Shown: positions 10,201 through 17,814, counted from the first letter of the stretch. The stretch is DNA of 20,402 bases from Bacteroidales bacterium (GCA_017615435.1 JAGAAF010000040.1:1-20402); one strand, 5' to 3'. Notes: a model not told the origin generated them from the sequence alone. Numbers and translations are program-made.

Positions 10201-10512
10201 AAGAACCGAATCTTCCTTCAGAGTCACGTTCATCTTCGCGGTGGCCTTGAGGCTGATGGTCTCGTAGCCGATGGAGATGAATTCGAGAGTGCTGCCTTCG
10301 GGAACAGTGATCTTGAAGTTACCGTCCAGATCAGTCATAGTGCCGGTCTGCGTGCCCTGAATCATCACGGCCACGCCGATGAGAGGCTCCTTCTGCTGGT
10401 CGGTGACTCTTCCGGTCACCTCGATGCTTTTCTGCGCGAACAAGGCCGAGGTGCCGAGGATGAGCCCCGCCAGAACGGTCATTGCACGCATTAGAAAGTT
10501 GCTTTTTCTCAT
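7267..10512 (-). CDS. susC: SusC/RagA-family TonB-dependent outer-membrane transporter
   Basis: 1081 residues. Signal peptide about 1-27 (ALFAQ). A carboxypeptidase-D-like regulatory domain covers 29-100 (VTGRVTDQQKEPLIGVAV), then a TonB-box-like segment EETVVVGYGVQKKESLTGAI (106-125), the plug (about 115-245, with RGFGTPIIVVDG and the IYGIGAQNGVILITTKRG-type end), and a long beta-barrel ending in an aromatic residue (FNLNF). It imports oligosaccharides across the outer membrane using TonB energy and pairs with the SusD protein 11 bases downstream. Unusually it is not the first gene of the operon: an esterase gene precedes it by 30 bases. The specificity cannot be inferred with confidence. 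Confidence 0.96.
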   Translation of the reverse strand: MRKSNFLMRAMTVLAGLILGTSALFAQKSIEVTGRVTDQQKEPLIGVAVMIQGTQTGTMTDLDGNFKITVPEGSTLEFISIGYETISLKATAKMNVTLKEDSVLLEETVVVGYGVQKKESLTGAISQIHSEDIANTKNIDGVTALRGKIPGLMINQNTGKPGVFDNTINIRGFGTPIIVVDGVVRSATKVRKSTTYNTDPTALEAYTDMSVLNELNPDDIESVSVLKDASATIYGIGAQNGVILITTKRGQIKKPTVNFSSMLTLTQPIVPRDVESWTSFMKWENAMSDVSRMDHRFTDDVIAAYENGDPAYTYTDWYAETYKKFAVNQSYTMSLNGGTDAINYYFSANYANDNPIIKADNYGYDRYSFTGNMSVKITPDLTVRYNTTFRQSTTLSPGNMDMDWNLLYYIYQSNPMVGVHPKGNEGHYSDVEEHCNPLAIIDGELSGYTQQDSKSFNNNLELTYVAPFLRGLRITAMGAYDFDRNKTRTLIKMYNLYDYETDTQIPGAVSRVETQYSEYWADNTRLYGRAQALYDNRFGNHNISAMLGVELTDYLTAYVNADRYYGPNEDQYLYTHDTIGSGLSTRAGNAGSRSNTRSAGYIGRLNYNYAGKYLFEVMGRYDGNYQFAPGHRWGFFPSYSAGWRISEEKFFKDLFPHFNNLKFRWSDGFTGMTQGNAYDYVGGYTQSGSWIFSEGNTTTGYVSHTVENSILTWAKVRMMDFGVDWELWQGKFGGTFDWFERDVNGIAGTRDVSLPDFYAVTLPSENLNKYETQGLELSLYHRNHIGDFYYRIQGNVTYTRGRYTYIESDATRQYTSSWNYWKSAYVGRWQGYFGGSYYGWSGGQFTSLNDISRSQILYDATASGSGNRTIVPGQYHILDRNGNGYIDTNDVIYTWGATTNPPLQYGLSMSGNWKSLDFSIVFNGSALRHKTYMAGGYASFGKLNYLPSQYTDSYHVHTYGADPWDPETEWDAGYWPALARTAQSGSFPAVNGMYMENQPYKYVDASYLRLKTVEIGYRVSPEFLRKAGIKSARVFFNGGNLLTICNPLLKYVDPESTDSSWSAGGYYQLSRTFNFGFNLNF

Positions 10513-10542
10513 TGTGGTTAATAATAGTTAGTGAATATAAAT

Positions 10543-11349
10543 TTAAAAAGAATTTCCGACTGCTTTAAGGGTTTTAGGAAGGCACTCCTGCCAGAATTTC
10601 CAGTCGTGAGTGCCGGCGCGCTCGATCCAGTGGCATTTGACGCCCTTGTTAATCAGCGCGTTGTAGAGCGCTTTCGCGTCCGAGTTGTTGACCGTCATAT
10701 CCTGCAGGCCGACCTCGATAGTGAATTCCGGAAGATGGGAGAAGTCCTTGCCGTTAAGAAGCGATGCCATCTGGGAATTCGCCGCCGGACTCATCGCGTA
10801 GGCGTAAGTGAATTTGTGCGGATACTTGAGAGAGTGGTAGAGAGTGCCGTAGCCGCCCATCGAAAGGCCTGCTATTGCGCGCTTGCCGTTGCATTTCAGG
10901 TCGGCCTCGACCTTCGGCATAAGTTCTTCCTCGAAGTACGCTTCATAGTCGCCCTGGTAGAAACTGCTCAGGCCGTTTGGCATCACGATCACCATCGGCA
11001 CCCCGCCCTCCTTCTGGTATTTGTTGGCAATCGACTCCGCGTTGCCTTTGTCCAACCAGCAGCGGTCCAGGCGGCTCTGGTCGCCGTATTCATAACCGTG
11101 CAGGAGATAGAGGAACGGATATTCGCCGTTTTCGTCGTAATCTCCGGGAAGCCAGACGGAATAGGTCATATTCTGTCCCATCTTGGCGCTGTACATACTG
11201 AGCTCGCGGACCTCGCCCTGATGGACTTTTTCCTCCGCTGCTTCCTTGGCTCTCTCATCGTCGATCTTCCCCCACGGGTCGTTGTCCTGGATGCTGCCGT
11301 TGCAGGAAACGGCGGCGATAAGAGCAAAAAAGCATAGAATTTTCTTCAT
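10543..11349 (-). CDS. Lipoprotein CE1/esterase-D-type esterase, first gene of the PUL operon
   Basis: 268 residues. The signal ends AAVSC (Cys16), so this is a lipid-anchored enzyme, unlike the two esterases at the operon's end, and it lacks their N-terminal CBM48-like domain. The alpha/beta-hydrolase domain runs from about 48: an oxyanion-type HGYEYG at 84-89, nucleophile Ser163 in GLSMGG, likely Asp217 in GLQD, and His248 in GTHDW. The family includes feruloyl and acetyl-xylan esterases and S-formylglutathione hydrolase relatives; the lipid anchor and the PUL position favour a carbohydrate substrate. It starts the operon at the divergent control region and is 30 bases upstream of susC. The ATG at 11349 gives a proper lipoprotein signal. 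Which ester it cleaves is unknown. Confidence 0.87.
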   Translation of the reverse strand: MKKILCFFALIAAVSCNGSIQDNDPWGKIDDERAKEAAEEKVHQGEVRELSMYSAKMGQNMTYSVWLPGDYDENGEYPFLYLLHGYEYGDQSRLDRCWLDKGNAESIANKYQKEGGVPMVIVMPNGLSSFYQGDYEAYFEEELMPKVEADLKCNGKRAIAGLSMGGYGTLYHSLKYPHKFTYAYAMSPAANSQMASLLNGKDFSHLPEFTIEVGLQDMTVNNSDAKALYNALINKGVKCHWIERAGTHDWKFWQECLPKTLKAVGNSF

Positions 11350-11368
11350 TGGTCGTTAGTTAGTAATG

Positions 11369-11376
11369 CAAAGGTC
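11369..11376 (-). promoter_or_regulatory. Possible -7 element (GACCTTTG) for the PUL operon
   Basis: On the minus strand GACCTTTG matches TAnnTTTG except for the first base, and lies 19 bases before the esterase ATG. TTG-containing sequence is present upstream, but the spacing to a -33 element is not convincing. It is the best candidate in this space for the promoter of the seven-gene operon. Confidence 0.3.
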
Positions 11377-11418
11377 GCAAATCTTTCCAAGCAAGACTTT
11401 TCCGCATTATCAAAGAAT

Positions 11419-11472
11419 TTCACGTACGTGCGGGCGGGTCCCGCGCGTTTGTTCAATTTTGTTCACGTATGT
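11419..11472. repeat. Direct repeat TTCACGTAYGT, two copies 43 bp apart
   Basis: Copies at 11419-11429 (TTCACGTACGT) and 11462-11472 (TTCACGTATGT) differ at one base. The 43-bp distance is about four helical turns, placing them on the same DNA face. The first copy overlaps the palindrome CACGTACGTG. They are candidate regulator binding sites; the HTCS is the obvious suspect. Confidence 0.5.
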
Positions 11473-11477
11473 TCAAA
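11448..11477. repeat. Three tandem 10-bp units TTTGTTCA / TTTGTTCA / TATGTTCA
   Basis: GTTCA recurs at 11451, 11461 and 11471, exactly 10 bp apart, in an extended unit TTTGTTCAnn (TATGTTCAnn in the third). Such helically phased iterons suit cooperative binding of a transcription factor. They lie about 54 bp upstream of the HTCS start and about 100 bp upstream of the first PUL gene. Confidence 0.5.
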
Positions 11478-11513
11478 AGCCGCGTCAGGGGCCGATATAT
11501 CCAATATAATCAT

Positions 11514-11521
11514 TACATTTG
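11514..11521 (+). promoter_or_regulatory. Putative -7 promoter element (TACATTTG) for HTCS-GH3
   Basis: This is an exact match to TAnnTTTG, ending 9 bases before the ATG at 11531, so the 5' leader would be only a few bases or absent. No good -33 TTTG is visible about 20 bp upstream. It overlaps the alternative TTG start at 11519, which argues against using that start. Confidence 0.4.
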
Positions 11522-11530
11522 TTAAGATAT

Positions 11531-14500
11531 ATGCACAAGACTATAACCAAATACCTCCCACTGGCGCTTCTGGCCCTCGTGCTCTCTTGCCGCACGGCCC
11601 CGGCGTCCTCTCCCGCAGACGGAAGCGTCCTTGTGTCCGACCGCCTTTCCAACCAGAGGGTGAACGCCTTCGCCGAAGACGCGGACGGCCACATCTGGAT
11701 CGCCACCTCCCGTGGCCTTAACAAATACACTGTCCACGAATACATCCAGTTCTTCGCATCCCAGGATTCGGTCGGCCTGCCGGACAACCAGATCAACGAC
11801 GTCCTCGCCGCATCGGACGGGACGGTTTGGGTGGCCACGGGCGGCGGCGTTGCCCGCAGGACTCCGGACGGCCGTTTCCACCGCGTGCGCTCGAGCTCCT
11901 GGATGCCGGGCGTGAACAATATAATGGAACCGCGTCCGGGCCTGCTTTTGATGGCGGGCGGCTCGGAGCTGATGCGCTACGACGCTGACCACGACGAACT
12001 GCTCTCCGTGATCGGGGACCTGAACCCCTTCGGCTCACCATCGACCGTGTGCGACGGCAGCTCGCTATGGGTGCTTTCCGCCGGCGGTTGGGCTGTGAAC
12101 CGCTACTCGCTGGACAGCTTCTCCCTGCTCGGAACGGCGCAGCTGACTCACCAGGCCTACCACATCTGCGACACCGGCCGCGACGAAGTCTGGTTCTCCG
12201 GAATGGGCAGTCTCAGCATAGTGGACAAGACCACGATGGCGGGCAAACCGCTCCCGCGCGCAGTCCGCAATTGCCCGGCCGTGATGGAGGGGGACGTGGA
12301 CCTGATCTACGCCGTGGACGAGAACTCGATTCTTCTGAGCGTGATCGGCAAGGGCGTGTTTGAATACGACCGCGCTGCCGAAAGCGTCACTTTCCAGGAC
12401 GCGCCCGGCTTCCCTTACGAAATCCCTTCCGCTGAAATCCATACCATCTTCCGCGACAGCCGCCAGAATCTATGGTTCGGCACGGCCACGGAAGGCTTCA
12501 GCGTGTCTTTCCGTTATAAGGAACAGTTTAATCGCAATAAATTCCTTACCGACGCCTTCCGCCACAAAGCGGTCACTTCGCTCTGCCTGGACGGCAAGGG
12601 TCGCCTGTGGATCACCACTTACCGAGACGGGCTTTTCGTTTACGAAGGCGGCTCGCTCAAGAACGTGGATGTCACGCACCTCATCGACGATAAAAACATC
12701 GGTTACATCCGCGCCAGCAAGGTCTTCTGCGATTCGGCCGGCGACCTCTGGCTGCTGTTTTCGGACAAGTACAGGGTGGTGCGCTGCGGCTGGGACGGCC
12801 GGCGCCTTGTCCGCAAGGACTCCTTCTTCCATTTCATCCCGATTGCGATAGCGGAAGACGACCAGGGCAAGATCTGGATAGGCGGAGGCGGCGCCGCGCT
12901 GATGAACTTCGACCGCAAGACGCGCAAGGCGGACTATGTTCAACTGCCGGTCCCGGAAGGTTGGACCTTCGTCACGGAGCTGCAGCCCTACAAACCCGGC
13001 TACCTGATGGCGGCCGTGATGAACCACGCTCTGATGACGCTGAACACGTACACTGGCGAGGCGGAAGAGAACCTGGGCGGCGAGCCTGCAGTGTTCAGCT
13101 GCCTGCTGAAGGACTCGGAGGGCGACATCTGGATGGGCACGTCGGCAAACGGCCTGCTGCGCCGCAGCAAGGAAAGCGGTCAGACCGAACTTGTCCACGG
13201 CCTTCCGTGCGAGTCCATCTGCGCGCTCCAGGAAGATCCGGAGGGCAACGTCTGGGTCAGCACCCTGAACGGCCTTGCGAAATACGACCGCGCCGCGGGG
13301 CAGATGATCAGCTACTTCGAGGCGGACGGCACCGGCGGAAACCAGTTCAACGAGCGGGCGGCGATCGCCCTCCCGGACGGTACGATCATCTTCGGCGGCG
13401 CGCACGGCCTGACGTCGTTCACCCCGCTGGAGGTCAGCGACCAGCGAAACGTGCCCATAGTTTTCGAATACTTGAAGATTCACAATACCCTCGTGCAGCC
13501 GGGGCCGAACGCTCCCGTCGAAAGCTCGCTTTCGGGCAAGCCGGATGTGGTGATACCGCACAACGACAACGCCTTTAGCATTGCCTTCGCGGCTCTGGAC
13601 TACGGCGAGCACGTGCATATGCACTACAAGTATATGATGGAGGGCTTCGATCAGGACTGGGTCGAATGCGGCACCGCGGATGAAGCATATTATGCGAATC
13701 TCCCTTCGGGGCGTTACATCTTCAAGGTGAGGCTCTCCGGCGAAGGACGCAACGTCATTTCCGATGAGCAGGTCCTTCGCATAAGGGTGCTCCCGCCGTG
13801 GTACGCCACCTGGTGGGCCATAATCCTCTGGGCCCTGCTGGGCGGCGCTCTCGTGGGTATGGGCTACACTTTCTGGATCCACGTCAGGCGCGTCAGGGCC
13901 GAGGCGGCCGAGCGTATACGCGAGGTGAAACTCGAGCAGGAACGCGCCGAGATGGCTGAGCAGGAGGAGAAGAAACTGAACAAGATCCAGATGAACTACT
14001 TCTCCAACGTCGCGCACGAGTTCCGCACGCCTCTGACTATGATTGCGGGTCCTGCGGGCCAGCTTGCCGCATCTGAAAACATAAAGGGAGAAGACCGAGC
14101 CCTGGTGGACATCATCAGGCGCAATTCGGCCTGGATGCTCTCGCTTGTGAACCAGCTGCTCGATTTCAACAGGATCGGCAACCGCAAGCTCCAGATGAAG
14201 GTGGCGAAGATGGATATAGTTCCGCCTCTGAAGAACGTGGCGGACCTGTTCCGCTTCAACGCACAGAGCAAGGGAATAGAACTGGCCACCACCGGTCTGG
14301 AAGAGAGCTTCACGATGTGGGTTGATGCGGACAAGGTGCAGAAGATCCTTATGAACCTTCTCTCGAACGCCTTGAAATTCACTCCGTCCGGCGGCAAGGT
14401 GACTCTATCTTTCGATGTTATTTCCCGCACGGACGCGGCGGCGCTTTTCCCGCTGACGGACGAAGACACTGACGGCCAGTACGCGGCAATCCGCGTGTCC

Positions 14501-15559
14501 GATACCGGTCCCGGCATACCCGAAGAAGAAATGGAAAAGATATTCGAGCGCTTCTACCAGGGAGCTTCGAAATCCAATACCCACGGCTCCGGAATAGGCC
14601 TGTACTATGCTAGAGTGCTTATCACCCTGCACCACGGCTACATCAAGGCTATCAACAGGCCGGGCGGCGGAGCGGAGTTCTGCTTCATCGTGCCGGTGAG
14701 TGCGTCGTCGTACCCGAAGGACGAGCGGACGGACGCGGAGCCGCAGGGCCTGCTTCCTGAAAGCACGCCTGACATCCTGATGCCGGAAGACAATTCGGAG
14801 GATGCGGACCGCAAGCACATAGCGGTGGTGGACGACGACATCGACATCGCCAACTACATACAGCTGCTGCTGAAACCTCAGTACCGCGTGTCCATCTATT
14901 TCGATGTGGCGAGCGCCCTGCGCGGAATGCAGGACGACGCGCCGGACCTCGTCATCAGCGACGTGGTGATGCCGGGCGAGAGCGGTTACCAGCTCTGCGA
15001 GAAGATCAAAGGCGACCTTCAGCTCTCTCACATCCCGGTGGTGCTCGTGACTGCAAAGGTTGCCGTGGAGAGTCAGGTTCAGGGCCTGGACAAGGGCGCG
15101 GACGCCTATGTGTCGAAGCCTTTCCAGCCCGCATATCTGCTCGCGCTTGTGAAGTCGCTGCTGGAGAACCGCGAGAAGCTGCGTCGCCAGCTTGGAAACG
15201 CCACCACCACGGAAAGCATTCCGCCGGAGGCGCTTTCCCCGCGCGACGCAGCGTTTATGCGCGACCTCTATGCGCTGATGGAAAAAGAACTCGCGAACAC
15301 CGACCTCGAAATAGTGAAGATCTGCGAGATGATGAAGATATCCCGCACGAAGTTCTACTACAAAGTGAAGGGCCTGACGGGCGAAAATCCGTCGGTGTTC
15401 TTCAAGCATTATAAACTCAACAGGGCCGCAGAGCTCTTGCGCGAGGGCAAATACAATATGTCAGAAATCGCTTGGATGACCGGCTTCAACACTCTGTCGC
15501 ATTTCAGCACTTCGTTCAAGAAACAGTTCGGAGTACCCCCTTCTGAATACACTGGATAG
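11531..15559 (+). CDS. Hybrid two-component system regulator (HTCS)
   Basis: 1342 residues from the ATG. The N-terminus has a signal ending VLSC (Cys20), either a loose lipobox or an ordinary signal. Residues about 30-690 form the periplasmic two-bladed sensor with many Reg_prop repeats (IWIATSRGLNKY, VWVATGGGVARR, LWITTYRDGL, IWMGTSANGLL, VWVSTLNGLAKY). A Y_Y_Y domain (about 690-752) and one transmembrane helix (about 761-785) follow. In the cytoplasm come HisKA with His829 (HEFRTPL), HATPase with NLLSNALKF near 943, DTGPGIP, FERFYQG and GSGIGL at 1019, a receiver domain from about 1096 with phospho-acceptor Asp1144 (ISDVVMP), and an AraC-type DNA-binding domain (about 1245-1342). It senses a glycan fragment and activates the PUL, presumably through the divergent control region. 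ATG 11531 is preferred to TTG 11519. Confidence 0.95.
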   Translation: MHKTITKYLPLALLALVLSCRTAPASSPADGSVLVSDRLSNQRVNAFAEDADGHIWIATSRGLNKYTVHEYIQFFASQDSVGLPDNQINDVLAASDGTVWVATGGGVARRTPDGRFHRVRSSSWMPGVNNIMEPRPGLLLMAGGSELMRYDADHDELLSVIGDLNPFGSPSTVCDGSSLWVLSAGGWAVNRYSLDSFSLLGTAQLTHQAYHICDTGRDEVWFSGMGSLSIVDKTTMAGKPLPRAVRNCPAVMEGDVDLIYAVDENSILLSVIGKGVFEYDRAAESVTFQDAPGFPYEIPSAEIHTIFRDSRQNLWFGTATEGFSVSFRYKEQFNRNKFLTDAFRHKAVTSLCLDGKGRLWITTYRDGLFVYEGGSLKNVDVTHLIDDKNIGYIRASKVFCDSAGDLWLLFSDKYRVVRCGWDGRRLVRKDSFFHFIPIAIAEDDQGKIWIGGGGAALMNFDRKTRKADYVQLPVPEGWTFVTELQPYKPGYLMAAVMNHALMTLNTYTGEAEENLGGEPAVFSCLLKDSEGDIWMGTSANGLLRRSKESGQTELVHGLPCESICALQEDPEGNVWVSTLNGLAKYDRAAGQMISYFEADGTGGNQFNERAAIALPDGTIIFGGAHGLTSFTPLEVSDQRNVPIVFEYLKIHNTLVQPGPNAPVESSLSGKPDVVIPHNDNAFSIAFAALDYGEHVHMHYKYMMEGFDQDWVECGTADEAYYANLPSGRYIFKVRLSGEGRNVISDEQVLRIRVLPPWYATWWAIILWALLGGALVGMGYTFWIHVRRVRAEAAERIREVKLEQERAEMAEQEEKKLNKIQMNYFSNVAHEFRTPLTMIAGPAGQLAASENIKGEDRALVDIIRRNSAWMLSLVNQLLDFNRIGNRKLQMKVAKMDIVPPLKNVADLFRFNAQSKGIELATTGLEESFTMWVDADKVQKILMNLLSNALKFTPSGGKVTLSFDVISRTDAAALFPLTDEDTDGQYAAIRVSDTGPGIPEEEMEKIFERFYQGASKSNTHGSGIGLYYARVLITLHHGYIKAINRPGGGAEFCFIVPVSASSYPKDERTDAEPQGLLPESTPDILMPEDNSEDADRKHIAVVDDDIDIANYIQLLLKPQYRVSIYFDVASALRGMQDDAPDLVISDVVMPGESGYQLCEKIKGDLQLSHIPVVLVTAKVAVESQVQGLDKGADAYVSKPFQPAYLLALVKSLLENREKLRRQLGNATTTESIPPEALSPRDAAFMRDLYALMEKELANTDLEIVKICEMMKISRTKFYYKVKGLTGENPSVFFKHYKLNRAAELLREGKYNMSEIAWMTGFNTLSHFSTSFKKQFGVPPSEYTG

Positions 15560-15560
15560 T

Positions 15561-17813
15561 ATGAAAAAAATAATTTTAATCCTTGCGGGCGTCGCAATTC
15601 TCGGCGCTTCCTGCAACAATCTCACTCCTCAGGAAAGGCTTGCCGCCAACGATGCGGCTATTAACGCTATCATCTCCCAGATGACGCTGGAGGAAAAAGT
15701 CAATATGCTCCATTCGAAGACCAATATGTCTTCCGCCGGAGTGGAACGCCTCGGAATCGCCGACATAAACTACGCGGACGGCCCGTTCGGCATACGCGAG
15801 GAAGGCCAGCCCAACGGCTTTATGAGCGCCGGTTGGAAACTGGACTCCGCGACCTATTTCCCGACCGGTTCGGCCCTCGCCGCCACCTGGAGCCGTGAGA
15901 TGGCTTACATCTACGGCAAGGGTATGGGCAAGGAGGCCCGCCTGCGCGGTAAGGACGTCATCCTCGGCCCGGCCGTGAACATACAGCGTCTGCCCGTCGG
16001 CGGCCGCACCTACGAATACCTGAGCGAGGACCCGATACTTTCTGCCGCGCTTTCGCTCGAGTACACGAAGGGCTGCCAGGACCAGGGTACGGCCGTGTGT
16101 ATCAAGCACTTCGCCGTGAACAATCAGGAGACGAACCGCGGCAGCGTGAACGCCATCCTGGACGAGCGCACATTGCGCGAGATCTATCTCAAACCCTTCG
16201 AGAGCGCGGTGGTCGAAGGCGGCGCGATGAGCGTGATGCCTGCCTATAACAAGGTCAACGGCGACTATTGCTCAGAGAACGAGCACCTGCTGAACGAAAT
16301 CCTTCGCGGCGAGTGGGGTTTCAAGGGTATGACCGTGTCCGACTGGGGCGGAACGCACAGCACGATGGGTGCTATGCTGCACGGCCTGAACGTGCAGATG
16401 ACAGGCGACAATTATCTTGGCCAGCCCGTGATAGATTCCATCAAGACGGGCGCTTTGACTGAAGATTTAGTCGATGAGAAAGTCCGCCAGATTCTTCGCG
16501 TACGCTATGCCATCAAGCCCGTCCCGGCGGATGTCGCGAACACGGTGATGACCTCGCAGCCCGAGTGCCAGAAAATAGCCCTCGAAGTTGCTGAGAAATC
16601 TATTGTTTTGTTAAAGAACGAAGGCGGTCTGCTGCCTATTGCTCCGTCAGTTAAGAAGATAGCCGTAATCGGCCAGAATGCCGTGCTGAAGACCCAGAGC
16701 GGCGGTATGGGCGCAGGCGTGAAGGCTCTTTACGAGATAACTCCTCTTGAGGGTATTCAGAAGCGTGCTGCCGGCATTGAAGTCGTGTACGCTCCCGGTT
16801 ATAAGAACTATCCCGGCTTCCGCTGGGGACCCGCTCCTGCGCAGAAGAACCCGCTGGAGGCCGACGCGATCGACGAGGCCGCAGATCCGGCTCTGCTCGC
16901 AGAGGCGGTCGAGCTCGCGAAGTCGGCCGACCTCGTGATATTCTTCGGCGGCACCAATAAGAGCATAGAGACTGAAGGCTCGGACCGCAAGACCATCAAA
17001 CTCCCTTGCGGTCAGGAAGAGCTCGTGCAGGCTCTGCGCGAAGCCAACCCGAATCTTGTCAGCGTGCTGATTTCCGGCGGCCCCACCGACCTTCAGGTTC
17101 TGGAGCCCGCTTCGCCTGCTATCGTGCAGGGCTGGTGGAACGGCACGGAGGGCGGAACGGCGCTGGCCGAAGTCCTCTTCGGCGACATCGCGCCGTCCGG
17201 CAAGCTGCCGTTCACTTTCCCGGTAAAGCTTGAGGATTCACCCGCATATGCGCTTGGCAATTTCCCTGATCCCAACGCCGGCGGCGACTTGTTCACGCTT
17301 ATGTTCAGGCCCGACGTGATGAAGATGAGCCGCGAGGAGCGCCAGAAACTCATCGATTCTCTCCCGAAGCCCGAATCGCACTACACAGAGGGATTCCTCG
17401 TGGGCTATCGCTGGTTCGACACGAAAGCCGTGAAGCCTATGTATGCTTTCGGTCACGGCCTTTCCTACGTGAACTTCGCATACGGCGATATGAGCGTGAA
17501 GGCCGGCAAGGAGTCCGTGAAGGTCAGCTTCAAGCTCACGAACGAGGGCGCGATGCCGGCCGACGAAGTGGTGCAGCTTTATGTGCACCGCAGCGAGTCG
17601 GCGGTGGAATGGCCCGAGAAGGAACTCAAGGCCTTCGAGCGCGTGAGCCTTAAAGCAGGCCAGACGAAGACCGTCACCCTCGAGATCCCCCTCAATGACC
17701 TGCGCTACTGGAACGTCTCCGAGAACTGCTGGACTCTCGAGCACGGCAAACTGCAGCTCCTTCTGGGAGCCGCATCGGATGATATCCGTAAAACCGCTGA
17801 AATAGAAATCTAG
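15561..17813 (+). CDS. Glycoside hydrolase family 3 lipoprotein (beta-glucosidase/xylosidase type)
   Basis: 750 residues. The lipoprotein signal ends LGASC (Cys18). The GH3 N-terminal barrel spans about 35-320, with the substrate-binding KHF (182-184) and the nucleophile Asp261 in MTVSDWGG. The C-terminal alpha/beta sandwich is at about 345-560, with the acid/base Glu probably 470 or 472 in IETEGSDR. The fibronectin-III-like domain is at about 640-740 (VQLYVH at 671-676). An extra segment of about 25-30 residues (about 575-605, rich in Arg/Lys/Met) precedes the EGFLVGYRWFD motif. It removes single sugars from the non-reducing ends of oligosaccharides in the periplasm; activity could be beta-glucosidase, beta-xylosidase or alpha-arabinosidase. 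It starts one base after the HTCS stop, so it shares the regulator's transcript, and faces the oxidoreductase operon with 4 bases between stops. Confidence 0.93.
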   Translation: MKKIILILAGVAILGASCNNLTPQERLAANDAAINAIISQMTLEEKVNMLHSKTNMSSAGVERLGIADINYADGPFGIREEGQPNGFMSAGWKLDSATYFPTGSALAATWSREMAYIYGKGMGKEARLRGKDVILGPAVNIQRLPVGGRTYEYLSEDPILSAALSLEYTKGCQDQGTAVCIKHFAVNNQETNRGSVNAILDERTLREIYLKPFESAVVEGGAMSVMPAYNKVNGDYCSENEHLLNEILRGEWGFKGMTVSDWGGTHSTMGAMLHGLNVQMTGDNYLGQPVIDSIKTGALTEDLVDEKVRQILRVRYAIKPVPADVANTVMTSQPECQKIALEVAEKSIVLLKNEGGLLPIAPSVKKIAVIGQNAVLKTQSGGMGAGVKALYEITPLEGIQKRAAGIEVVYAPGYKNYPGFRWGPAPAQKNPLEADAIDEAADPALLAEAVELAKSADLVIFFGGTNKSIETEGSDRKTIKLPCGQEELVQALREANPNLVSVLISGGPTDLQVLEPASPAIVQGWWNGTEGGTALAEVLFGDIAPSGKLPFTFPVKLEDSPAYALGNFPDPNAGGDLFTLMFRPDVMKMSREERQKLIDSLPKPESHYTEGFLVGYRWFDTKAVKPMYAFGHGLSYVNFAYGDMSVKAGKESVKVSFKLTNEGAMPADEVVQLYVHRSESAVEWPEKELKAFERVSLKAGQTKTVTLEIPLNDLRYWNVSENCWTLEHGKLQLLLGAASDDIRKTAEIEI

Positions 17814-17814
17814 A

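Larger units (their letters stand above)
11350..11530. promoter_or_regulatory. Divergent control region between the PUL operon and the HTCS gene
   Basis: This 181-base space separates the PUL operon from the HTCS-GH3 unit and is the only sizeable non-coding stretch in the window. It contains candidate -7 elements in both directions, a GC-rich hairpin (11430-11444), a 10-bp perfect palindrome CACGTACGTG (11421-11430), a direct repeat TTCACGTAYGT (11419 and 11462) and three 10-bp-phased TTTGTTCA-like units (11448-11477). By location, it should hold the operator bound by the AraC-type domain of the HTCS. Confidence 0.7.

Noticed and set aside
10538..10545. TAAATTTA upstream of susC as a separate promoter
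   Set aside because: It lacks the final G of TAnnTTTG and has no -33 match; the gap is just AT-rich, and cotranscription with the esterase is simpler.
11430..11444. GC-rich hairpin GCGGG-CGGGT-CCCGC as a terminator
   Set aside because: No gene ends into it on the plus strand and no proper T tract follows in either direction; kept only as part of the control region.
11519..11530. TTG start for the HTCS, four codons upstream
   Set aside because: It would overlap the perfect TACATTTG promoter element; the ATG at 11531 gives a normal signal peptide.
12470..14017. Long minus-strand open frame (515 codons) inside the HTCS
   Set aside because: The HTCS frame holds clear Reg_prop, Y_Y_Y and HisKA motifs through this region; the antisense product has no recognisable domain.
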